Made by a program: the position numbers and the translations under genes. A stretch of DNA of 17,567 bases from Oscillospiraceae bacterium (lineage in GTDB: Bacteria; Bacillota; Clostridia; Oscillospirales; Acutalibacteraceae), in NCBI GenBank assembly GCA_031273775.1, contig JAISRF010000111.1, positions 1-17,567 on the forward strand, written 5' to 3'. The notes under the pieces were generated by a model. The model was not told the DNA's origin and did no database searches. It saw nothing but the letters and a program-made list of their open reading frames with translations. This document shows, piece after piece, positions 1 to 6,751 of this stretch (its first letter is position 1; the number at the start of each line of letters is the position of its first letter).

Positions 1-673
1 AATCCGGGCGTCTGTCGGTCAGGGTAATCCGAACGCCCGCATTTAGAAAGGCCTGTTCGCGGAGTCTGGTAAGCAGAATATCGTAATCAAACCGGGTGGT
101 GTCGGTAAACACCTCCGGATCAGGCTTGAACAGTACCTCGGTGCCGGTGATGTTTGTGTCATCCACAATTTTTAGGTCGTATTCGGGAATGCCGCGCTTG
201 TAACGCTGCTGGTGGATTTTTCCGGCAGCGTGAACCTTTACCTCCAGCCATTCGGACAGCGCGTTGACGACCGATGCGCCCACGCCGTGCAAACCGCCGG
301 CAACCTTGTACCCACTGCCGCCAAATTTTCCTCCCGCGTGGAGGACGGTAAACACAACCGTCACCGCCGGAATGCCCATTTTCGGGTGAATGCCTATCGG
401 AATGCCGCGCCCGTTATCGAACACGCGTATGATATCGCCTTCTAAAATTTCCACGGTAATATTGTCGCAGTAGCCGGCAAGAGCCTCGTCTATGGCGTTA
501 TCAGCGACTTCATAAACCAGATGGTGGAGTCCCCGCTCACCGGTGGAACCGATATACATGCCGGGGCGCTTGCGGACGGCTTCTAACCCCTCTAACACCT
601 GAATTTGGGTTTCATCGTAAGTATTTTCCGCAAGGAGTTTGGACAATTCGGGGGTGATTTGGGTATTTTCCAT
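1..673 (-). CDS. gyrB: DNA gyrase subunit B, N-terminal part (truncated by window edge)
   Basis: GyrB is the ATPase subunit of DNA gyrase, which introduces negative supercoils. The visible 224 codons cover most of the GHKL ATPase domain. Seen: VRKRPGMYIGST (about residues 34-45), the ATP/Mg-binding segment EVADNAIDEA, the DNGRGIP turn, LHAGGKF and GGLHGVGASVVNALS. The start is ATG at 673, preceded by AAAAAAGGAG at a good distance; the protein begins MENTQITPELSK. The frame continues past base 1, so the rest of the ATPase, the transducer and the TOPRIM domains lie outside. It is the last gene of the dnaA-dnaN-recF-remB-gyrB order, which favours GyrB over its paralogue ParE. Family and function are certain; only the left end is missing. 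Confidence 0.97.
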   Translation of the reverse strand, partial: MENTQITPELSKLLAENTYDETQIQVLEGLEAVRKRPGMYIGSTGERGLHHLVYEVADNAIDEALAGYCDNITVEILEGDIIRVFDNGRGIPIGIHPKMGIPAVTVVFTVLHAGGKFGGSGYKVAGGLHGVGASVVNALSEWLEVKVHAAGKIHQQRYKRGIPEYDLKIVDDTNITGTEVLFKPDPEVFTDTTRFDYDILLTRLREQAFLNAGVRITLTDRRPD

Positions 674-753
674 TGTGTGTAATTTGCTCCTTTTTTATTC
701 GTAGGTGCGGTTGTCAATCGCCCGTGGGCGCTCTTCATACATCAGAATCGGCT

Positions 754-762
754 AGTGGATAA
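754..762 (-). promoter_or_regulatory. DnaA-box-like 9-mer in the remB-gyrB spacer
   Basis: Read on the minus strand this is TTATCCACT, one mismatch from the consensus DnaA box TTATCCACA. It lies between the remB stop and the gyrB start. A second 8-of-9 match lies 70 bp away at 824-832. One-mismatch boxes arise by chance at a few per window of this size, so function is not shown. Confidence 0.3.
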
Positions 763-775
763 TTTGCAATTACTT

Positions 776-1081
776 CTAAAATTCTGCGGTGAATCCGTTT
801 TTTAGCCGCTTTACCAGAGTCTGCGTGGATAATTGGGAGATATAAATCGTTTGGCTGAACTGTTTTCCGATCGGGTTAAACCCGCTCCTGCGGATTTTTG
901 TTTCGGCGCAAAGCGCGAAAGTTTTGGGCAATTCGTCGGTGACATTGATTACTTGCCCCGATTTTTCAGCGGCGGATAATGTTTCGCGGGTGGTTTTGGT
1001 CGTGGTGGTTTTATCCAAATCAAACAAGCCGACAATGTCCTTTTCACGGACAACCGAACCGCGACCAATATGAAGATACAT
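776..1081 (-). CDS. remB: RemB/YaaB-like DUF370 family regulator
   Basis: This 101-residue protein belongs to the DUF370 (RemA/RemB) family, small DNA-binding proteins that in Bacillus subtilis activate matrix and biofilm genes. Seen: the conserved opening MYLHIGRGSVVREKDIVGLFDLDK, read in two parts as MYLHIGRG and DIVGLFDLD, followed by a Thr-rich stretch, TRETLSAAEKSG, VINVTDELPKTF and the C-terminal YISQLSTQTLVKR. It is a little longer than the usual 80-90 residues because of a segment around residues 60-74 before YISQLS. Its place between recF and gyrB is that of B. subtilis yaaB (remB), which supports RemB rather than RemA. The start is ATG with GGAGGG seven bases upstream. It lies 32 bases after recF, so co-transcription is likely. 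Target genes cannot be read from this window. Confidence 0.9.
   Translation of the reverse strand: MYLHIGRGSVVREKDIVGLFDLDKTTTTKTTRETLSAAEKSGQVINVTDELPKTFALCAETKIRRSGFNPIGKQFSQTIYISQLSTQTLVKRLKNGFTAEF
824..832 (-). promoter_or_regulatory. DnaA-box-like 9-mer inside the 3' end of remB
   Basis: The minus strand reads TTATCCACG, one mismatch from TTATCCACA. It has the same orientation as the site at 754-762 and lies 70 bp from it. It is inside remB codons for Leu-Ser-Thr, so coding constraint alone could explain it. Confidence 0.3.
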
Positions 1082-1113
1082 GTTTCCCTCCGAAAAAAAA
1101 TATTATCGGTTAC

Positions 1114-2289
1114 TTATTGCTTTTCCTTCAAGATCCCGTTTTCCATTACAAACCGTTTCGCTCCCGTCGCCTTTGCGGTCTGACGTGAATCACAGCAGGT
1201 AATGAGTATCTGCCCGGCGCCGACATGATTTAAAACGTACCGCTGGCGGGAAATGTCCAGTTCACTCAGCACATCGTCGAGTAGCATAACGGGAGGTTCT
1301 CCGAACGCACGACCGGCAATGGTCGCTTCCGCCAATTTCACGGCTATAACCGCCGAACGCTGCTGCCCTTGGGATCCGAAAATTCGAGCGGATTTTCCGT
1401 TGACACAAAATTCCATATCATCGCGATGAGGTCCGGCGGAAGTTGTTCCGGTTATCATATCGTTTTTGCGCGCCGCATGGAGATTGTCAAGCAACGTTTG
1501 TTCATCAGGATCGGTGTTCAAATAATTCAGGCGGAACGTTTCCTTTCCGGATGACAGTCCTCCATAAATATCCGGTGCGATTTCGTTTTGAGCCGCGATA
1601 TATTTCATTCGCTGCCGAATTATAAATGTACCCAAAACGGCAATTTTTTCTTCCCACGCGCCGAGCAGGTCTAAAAGCTCACCGTGATATTTTACATCGC
1701 GGAGTATCGCGTTTCTGCCCATAACCGCGCGGCTGTACTGGGTCAGCGCGGAGACGTACCGCGGACGGAGACGAGATATGGCTGAATCAAACAGGGTTCG
1801 GCGTTTTTCCGGGCCGTCACGCACAAGCGAAAGATGGGACGGCGCGAATATGACAGCGGCAAAATTCTCCGCCAATTCCTGCTTTTTCTTGGTTGAAACC
1901 CCACCAATTTTTACCTCTCGTACGACTGTTTCGCATTTTTGTTTCGGAGCGGAACGACGGGTTTCCTCTAAGAGTTCGGAAGTGGATTCTTCAGAAAAAA
2001 CTTCTTTGCGCTCCCTTTGCTGTGTAATTGAAATTTCAGTTTTGCGAACGTAACCGTGTGTGAAAATATCGGCGGAAATCTCTGTGCCGGATTGACCGTG
2101 ACAGATAATTTCGCCATCCCTGCCGCCGCGGAAACTTCTTTCACCCGTTAAAAGCCAAACCGCCTCTAATAAATTCGTTTTGCCCTGCGCATTTTTTCCG
2201 GAAATAACATTAACGCCAAACTGGGGTTCAAAGCAAAATGGGGTTTTAATGTTACGGAAATTGCAAAGCTCAAGACGCCGGATCTCCAT
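1114..2289 (-). CDS. recF: DNA replication and repair protein RecF
   Basis: RecF is an SMC-like ATPase that acts with RecO and RecR to load RecA at single-strand gaps. Seen in order: N-terminal LELCNFRNI, Walker A GKNAQGKT (residues 31-38), FAPSHLSLVRDGPEKRRTLF (about 148-167), ABC signature GSQGQQRS (305-312) and Walker B VMLLDDVLSELD (334-345). At 391 residues it is longer than the usual 360-370. The excess is a charged, Glu/Ser/Lys-rich stretch at about residues 94-123, between a lobe I strand and KIGGVSTKKK, which I read as a family-atypical insertion in a surface loop. The start ATG at 2289 has only a weak AAAAGG three bases upstream, so translation may be low or coupled. The gene follows dnaN by 57 bases with no yaaA between them. 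Confidence 0.97.
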   Translation of the reverse strand: MEIRRLELCNFRNIKTPFCFEPQFGVNVISGKNAQGKTNLLEAVWLLTGERSFRGGRDGEIICHGQSGTEISADIFTHGYVRKTEISITQQRERKEVFSEESTSELLEETRRSAPKQKCETVVREVKIGGVSTKKKQELAENFAAVIFAPSHLSLVRDGPEKRRTLFDSAISRLRPRYVSALTQYSRAVMGRNAILRDVKYHGELLDLLGAWEEKIAVLGTFIIRQRMKYIAAQNEIAPDIYGGLSSGKETFRLNYLNTDPDEQTLLDNLHAARKNDMITGTTSAGPHRDDMEFCVNGKSARIFGSQGQQRSAVIAVKLAEATIAGRAFGEPPVMLLDDVLSELDISRQRYVLNHVGAGQILITCCDSRQTAKATGAKRFVMENGILKEKQ

Positions 2290-2346
2290 TACCTTTTAAT
2301 TCTCAATTCTTATTTTTCAATTTTTGACTGCACATGACAGAGGGCT

Positions 2347-3456
2347 TTAGACTTCGTTTTTAAGTCGAACCGGCAATACCAAAAAAAGAAACGCGTCTCC
2401 TTCAACCGGCACAAGCTTCATAGGCGAAAGCGGGCCGGAAAGTTGAATTTTAATTTCCTCATCCTCACATGCTTTCAGAGCGTCCAATAAATATTTGTTG
2501 TTAAAGCCCATTTCCACCTCCGGAATTTCGGTGCCGGTACAACTTATTTTGTCGTTGGCGCGACCGGTGGTGGTGGTGCAGGAAACCTTTATTTCAGTGC
2601 CGTCAAAAGCGCAACGCACCGGGCTTTTCAGTCGGTCGGTAATAATAAGAGAAATTAATTCCACACAGTTAATCAGAGCGCGGGCGGGGACAAAAATTTC
2701 GGCCGTTATTTCTTTGGGCAGGGCAGTTTTGTAATCGATAAAGCTCCCCTCCAGCAGACGGGACACCACGTAATATTCGCCTATTTTAAAGGTAATGTGC
2801 CGATCTCCGATAATCAGCTCCGCGTTTTCATTACCTTGCGCCAGTAACTTTGCGATTTCTGAAACCGTCTTGCCGGGCACAATAAATTTTACGTTAAGAT
2901 CGGAACTTACCGGCTCACGTCGGATCGCAAGGCGATATCCGTCAAGCGCCACCATTTGCAAAATACCACCGGAAAGTTCGAACAAAATACCGGTGAGGAC
3001 AGGTTTGATGTCAGTCTGCGCCACCGCAAAAAGAGTTTGACGAATCATGCCGGAAAGAGTTTCGGTATTCACGGCAAAGCTGTCTCGATCCTCTACGGCG
3101 GGAAGAAGGGGAAATTCGGCGGCATCTAAGCCCATAATGGAAAATTCCGCGTCGCCCGCCCGGATGGTCGTCATTTGCTTAGCGTCGGCTTCCATATAAA
3201 CATTTTCAACAGGAAGACGGCGGAGAATATCGCAGAAAAGCCGGGAATTCAAGACAATGGATCCTTCTTCTTGAACGTTTGCCGGAATGTTGGTTATTAT
3301 CCCCATTTCCAAATCATATCCATTTATTTTCAACTGATTGTTTTCGGCGGTCAGAAGCAGACCTTCTAAAGCCGGAACAGTGGATTTTGAAGAAACCGCT
3401 CGCGCGGCGTTTTGGCAGGCCTCGGTCATTTGCTGACGGTCAACAGTGAATTTCAT
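2347..3456 (-). CDS. dnaN: DNA polymerase III beta subunit (sliding clamp)
   Basis: The beta clamp encircles DNA and tethers DNA polymerase III and repair polymerases. The 369-residue product shows the family opening MKFTVDRQQMTEACQNA, the ALEGLLLTAENN and NGYDLEMGI segments, DAAEFPLLP (middle of domain 1 to 2), GILFELSGG, ALDGYRLAIRRE, and the C-terminal KLVPVEGDAFLFLVLPVRL that precedes the clamp end. The open frame extends five codons upstream to a TTG at 3471, but I choose ATG 3456 because it gives the usual MKF N-terminus and has GGTGA (bases 3465-3469) exactly eight bases upstream. The upstream GTG and TTG sit only four and one bases from an AGAAAGG. The gene follows dnaA in the same direction across a 251-bp AT-rich spacer. 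Confidence 0.97.
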   Translation of the reverse strand: MKFTVDRQQMTEACQNAARAVSSKSTVPALEGLLLTAENNQLKINGYDLEMGIITNIPANVQEEGSIVLNSRLFCDILRRLPVENVYMEADAKQMTTIRAGDAEFSIMGLDAAEFPLLPAVEDRDSFAVNTETLSGMIRQTLFAVAQTDIKPVLTGILFELSGGILQMVALDGYRLAIRREPVSSDLNVKFIVPGKTVSEIAKLLAQGNENAELIIGDRHITFKIGEYYVVSRLLEGSFIDYKTALPKEITAEIFVPARALINCVELISLIITDRLKSPVRCAFDGTEIKVSCTTTTGRANDKISCTGTEIPEVEMGFNNKYLLDALKACEDEEIKIQLSGPLSPMKLVPVEGDAFLFLVLPVRLKNEV

Positions 3457-3707
3457 TTTTAATTTCACCAAGCCTTTCTGAGTTTTATAAAAACAAACAA
3501 AGTATCTTTATTAATATTCCGTAATAGCCGTAGGGACTGTTAAATTGTTAAAATGAAGGTTAAGACCAAAGAAATCAAGCAAATTCTCTATTAACAATTC
3601 TCGAATAACATGTTGAAATAAAAGAGAGAAAAAATTTTATTAACCGCAATGTTGATAAGTGACTGTTGAAAACTAAAAACCTGTTAAAACATTTGTCAAC
3701 TGAAAAT
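3457..3707. other. Putative oriC: AT-rich dnaA-dnaN spacer with DnaA-box-like repeats
   Basis: This 251-bp spacer is strongly AT-rich compared with the flanking genes. On the minus strand it carries TTATCAACA (3650-3658), TTTTCAACA (3664-3672), the related GTTTTAACA (3682-3690) and ATTTCAACA (3611-3619), spaced mostly 14-18 bases apart in one orientation. These match the degenerate TT(A/T)T(C)AACA form of DnaA boxes often seen at clostridial origins. A perfect TTGACA on the minus strand (3694-3699) could be the -35 of a dnaN promoter, but no good -10 follows. There is no convincing gene here. The inference of oriC rests on position between dnaA and dnaN, base composition and the box cluster; the unwinding element is not pinpointed. 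Confidence 0.6.
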
Positions 3708-5012
3708 TCATCCCCGGATATTTTTAATAATATCCTCAATCGTTGCCTTTTCATGGGGATTTTCAGCCATGATATTTTCAATCTGATTGAGCGCGTAAAC
3801 CACGGTGGAATGGTCACGACCTCCGAATTCTTCTCCGATTGCGACAAATGGCATACCGGTAATTTCGCGTACAATATACATGGATATCATGCGCGCGTGT
3901 GAAATGTTGGCACTCCGTTTTTTTGAACGCATATCTTCCGGTGAAATGCCCTTGGTGCGGGAAACTTCCAGCATTATACGCTCTACCGTTACCGGTTCCG
4001 GATTGTCGTCATTACGAACCTCTTTAATGGCGGTTTGAGCGGCGGAAACGGTTGGAGGGGCATTTTGCAAAATGGTGTAGGCCTGTAATTTTTTAACCAC
4101 GCCTTCCAACTGCCGGATATTTGATTTTAACTGGTCGGAGATAAAATAAATCACGTTTTCTTCAATATTAAGATTTAGAATTTCCGATTTTCGTTTAATG
4201 ATGCCCACGCGCGTTTCGAATTCCGGATTTTGAATATCGGCCAAAAGACCAGCCTCAAATCGTGTTCGAATTCGTTCATCAAGGGTTTTAATATCTTTTG
4301 GGGAGCGGTCGGAGGTGACAACAATCTGTTTTTTATCGCCGTAAAGCACATTAAAAGTGTTAAAAAATTCCTCTTGTGTGGATTCCTTTCCGGCTATGAA
4401 TTGAATATCATCCATTAAAAGCACATCGGCGGTTCGATATTTTTCGCGTAGCTCGGTGGTTTTGTTGTTATGAATGGCGTGAATGACCTCGTTGGTAAAG
4501 TCCTCCGAGCGCGCGTACAGTAATTTTTTTCCTGGGACTTTTTCTGATATGCGTTTGTGAATAGCATTCAGAAGGTGGGTTTTTCCCAGTCCGGAATTAC
4601 CATAGATAAACAGCGGATTGTAGACTACGGCAGGATTTTCCGCCACGGCCAGCGCGGCCGCGTGGGCAAAACGGTTGCTTGCCCCGATAATGAATGTTTC
4701 AAAGGTATATTCGTAATCGGCGCACATGATTTTTTCCGAAAGGTTTTCATCAGCCATACTTTTATCTTCCTCGGTGACAAAACGGATGGAGGTATGAAAA
4801 CCTAACACGGAAAAAACCGCGTCCCGCAGAAGCAGCGAATAATTTTCTAAAATAATACTTCGCTGAAATGGAGTACGGACAAATAAAACCAATTCTCCTT
4901 CCGTTAAAGAAACGGGTGAAATAGCCTTAATCCAAGCGTTAAAGGCAACTTCGGTCATGTTAGCTTTGCAATATTCGGACGTTGCTATCCAGATTTCTTC
5001 GATTGATTCCAT
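3708..5012 (-). CDS. dnaA: Chromosomal replication initiator protein DnaA
   Basis: DnaA binds 9-bp boxes at oriC, forms an ATP-bound filament and melts the origin. Seen in the 434-residue product: domain I (residues 1-80, MESIEEIW), a very short domain II linker (about 80-98), the AAA+ domain with Walker A GNSGLGKT (138-145), Walker B LLMDDIQFI (198-206), sensor I VVTSDRS, and sensor II NIRQLEGVVKKL (298-309), then domain IV with the DnaA signature GGRDHSTVVYAL (397-408). I choose ATG 5012: the alternative GTG at 5027 lies directly inside the AGGAG ribosome binding site (5027-5031), and MESIEEIW fits the family start. The 14-base spacing to ATG is long, so the start is less sure than the gene. 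A good promoter lies upstream at 5127-5155. Confidence 0.98.
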   Translation of the reverse strand: MESIEEIWIATSEYCKANMTEVAFNAWIKAISPVSLTEGELVLFVRTPFQRSIILENYSLLLRDAVFSVLGFHTSIRFVTEEDKSMADENLSEKIMCADYEYTFETFIIGASNRFAHAAALAVAENPAVVYNPLFIYGNSGLGKTHLLNAIHKRISEKVPGKKLLYARSEDFTNEVIHAIHNNKTTELREKYRTADVLLMDDIQFIAGKESTQEEFFNTFNVLYGDKKQIVVTSDRSPKDIKTLDERIRTRFEAGLLADIQNPEFETRVGIIKRKSEILNLNIEENVIYFISDQLKSNIRQLEGVVKKLQAYTILQNAPPTVSAAQTAIKEVRNDDNPEPVTVERIMLEVSRTKGISPEDMRSKKRSANISHARMISMYIVREITGMPFVAIGEEFGGRDHSTVVYALNQIENIMAENPHEKATIEDIIKNIRG

Positions 5013-5240
5013 GGACTGAACACTCACTCCTAAAGTTAAAATTCATTATATCGTGTTTGCGTGGTATAATTCGTGTGTGACCCGGAGGTCGCGCGCGTAA
5101 AACTACGTATAACAGCCTTTATGGCCATTATACCACAAACTTTTTTAACGCGCAACTTTTTCCGTGTGTGAAATTAAAAAATATTTCGGCGTAAAATTAT
5201 AAAAATACCGATGCCCGTTTTTTTTACTTTCAATGCTTTT
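5013..5240. other. dnaA upstream region (228 bp)
   Basis: No gene is seen here. It holds the main dnaA promoter candidate (5127-5155), a second minus-strand TATAAT at 5045-5050 without a recognisable -35, and a 10-base inverted pair GTGGTATAAT (5061-5070) and ATTATACCAC (5127-5136) 56 bases apart. One weak DnaA-box-like 9-mer TTTCACACA is on the minus strand at 5165-5173. The bases next to 5240 receive the 3' end of the mutase gene; I see no clear terminator hairpin there. Confidence 0.5.
5127..5155 (-). promoter_or_regulatory. Probable sigma-A promoter of dnaA, extended -10
   Basis: On the minus strand: -35 TTGCGC (5150-5155), 17-base spacer, -10 TATAAT (5127-5132), preceded by TG one base upstream, giving TGGTATAAT. 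It points at dnaA and would give a leader of about 110 bases. The -10 is perfect and the -35 matches four of six consensus bases. Confidence 0.7.
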
Positions 5241-6728
5241 CTACCTGTAAATGCGGCTGTATTTGTTCAAGAATCCCGTCATAAGATCTTCAATCGGAGC
5301 AATTCCGCCGGGTAGGTCGCTTTCCATGTTCAGCGGAATCACGGGATCGTGTACGCTCATGCGAAGCAAAAACCAGCCGTTGCCATTGGAGGCTCGAACG
5401 CCTTCATAATTGTCGGGAGCAAGGGTAAAGCCGGATTGATTTTTTACAAACTCTGTTAAATCGGCAAGGATTTGTAGACCATAGGCCGAGAAATCCTCAC
5501 CTGAAATGTTAAAACGCAGTTCCTTTTCCTCGGCAGGCATTTTTAGTTTTTCCAGCGCGTTTTGAAGATTTTTTCCCTCTTGCCGCAGACGCGCCATAAA
5601 AATAATGATTTTGGTGATGAGATACGCACCGTCATCCAGAAAATAATTTTCACGCAGAGCCGCGTGACCGGAGGTTTCAATGGCCAGCGGGCAGTTTATC
5701 CCTTCGGCGTTCAGACGCAGGGCTTCGTTTATAACGTTGCGGTAACCACGGCGGAAACGGTGGTGCGTACCGCCAAGCTCACCCTCAATAAACTCACGGA
5801 GACCGGCAGAGGTAATGGAATCGGTAACGATGGTGCCCGGTTTGCCGTCCAGAGCGATGGCGGAGGCCAGGGCAATGAGCCGGTTTTTGTTGAGATCCAT
5901 ACCACTTGAATCCACACAGCCCGCCCGATCCACATCGGTGTCGAAAATAATGCCTAAATCGGCACCGTTTTCCACCGTTGCCCGTCTGATAAAGCCCATG
6001 GCGATTTCGTCCTCCGGGTTGGGGATGTGGTTGGGGAATCGACCGTCCGGTTCCAAAAATAGACTGCCCGTAGTATCCGCGCCCAATGGTTTTAACACCT
6101 TTTCGGCATAAAACCCGCCCGCACCGTTGCCCGCGTCCACCACCAGATTGAAACCGGCGAGGGGGTGCGCGTAATCGGGTGCGTTTACCTCGCGGCAAAT
6201 CATATCGCGAAGCCGCGCGGAATATTGGGACATGTAGTCAACTGGGGAACCGGTTCCGGAAATACGGGCTAAGGGAGCGGGGGATTCGCAAAGATTCAAA
6301 ATGGCTGTGATGTCCTTGCCGTCCAGGCCGCCTGCGGGCGTGAAAAATTTAAGGCCGTTCCGATTCCACGGGTGGTGGCTGGCGGTGATTTGTACCGCGC
6401 CGTCGCATTTTAAATCAACGGTGGTCATAAACATGGCTGGGGTGGCGGAAAGCCCGCAGTCCAACACGTTAATGCCGGCGTCAGTCAGCCCTTTTATCAC
6501 ACACATCTTAATGCGTCCGGCGGAAAGCCGGGAATCGTGCCCCACGGAAACGGTTAGAGCCCCGGAGCCTTTTTGCGCGGCGTTTTTAATCAGCCACCGG
6601 GCAAACGCACCGGAAATGGCAAGAATCACCTCATCGGTGAGGTTTACTGGCTCCCCCTGTGCGCCCTCGCAGGCAACGCCACGGATGTCGGTGCCGCTTT
6701 TGAGTTTCAGATACTGGTTTTCAGGCAT
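5241..6728 (-). CDS. Phosphohexomutase (phosphoglucomutase/phosphomannomutase family)
   Basis: Members of the alpha-D-phosphohexomutase family shift phosphate between C6 and C1 of a hexose via a phosphoserine, feeding cell-envelope sugar and glycogen pathways in the cytoplasm. The 495-residue product has all four family elements: SVGHDSRLSAG (about 61-71), the phosphoserine loop ITASHHPWNRNG (S117), the metal loop FDTDVDRAG (D263, D265, D267), the sugar-binding ETSGH (from about 351), and the C-terminal phosphate-binding EGVRASNGNGWFLLRMS. The active loop reads TASHHP where most relatives have TASHNP; a similar TASHxP-x-NRNGLKFF form occurs in some plant and bacterial members, so I treat it as a subfamily trait. 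Substrate (glucose, mannose or glucosamine phosphate) is not decidable here. ATG 6728 has AAGGAG upstream. It follows the zinc-ribbon gene by 23 bases, probably in one operon. Confidence 0.9.
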   Translation of the reverse strand: MPENQYLKLKSGTDIRGVACEGAQGEPVNLTDEVILAISGAFARWLIKNAAQKGSGALTVSVGHDSRLSAGRIKMCVIKGLTDAGINVLDCGLSATPAMFMTTVDLKCDGAVQITASHHPWNRNGLKFFTPAGGLDGKDITAILNLCESPAPLARISGTGSPVDYMSQYSARLRDMICREVNAPDYAHPLAGFNLVVDAGNGAGGFYAEKVLKPLGADTTGSLFLEPDGRFPNHIPNPEDEIAMGFIRRATVENGADLGIIFDTDVDRAGCVDSSGMDLNKNRLIALASAIALDGKPGTIVTDSITSAGLREFIEGELGGTHHRFRRGYRNVINEALRLNAEGINCPLAIETSGHAALRENYFLDDGAYLITKIIIFMARLRQEGKNLQNALEKLKMPAEEKELRFNISGEDFSAYGLQILADLTEFVKNQSGFTLAPDNYEGVRASNGNGWFLLRMSVHDPVIPLNMESDLPGGIAPIEDLMTGFLNKYSRIYR

Positions 6729-6751
6729 GATTTTGCTCCTTTTTTCTACTT

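Noticed and set aside
3575..3902. Short open frames in the dnaA-dnaN spacer and dnaA 3' end on both strands
   Set aside because: They run across the dnaA coding region out of frame, with no family features or start signals.
5794..6198. Minus-strand open frame of 134 codons inside the mutase gene
   Set aside because: Out-of-frame shadow of the mutase, Arg/Gly/His-rich as expected from shifted GC-rich codons.
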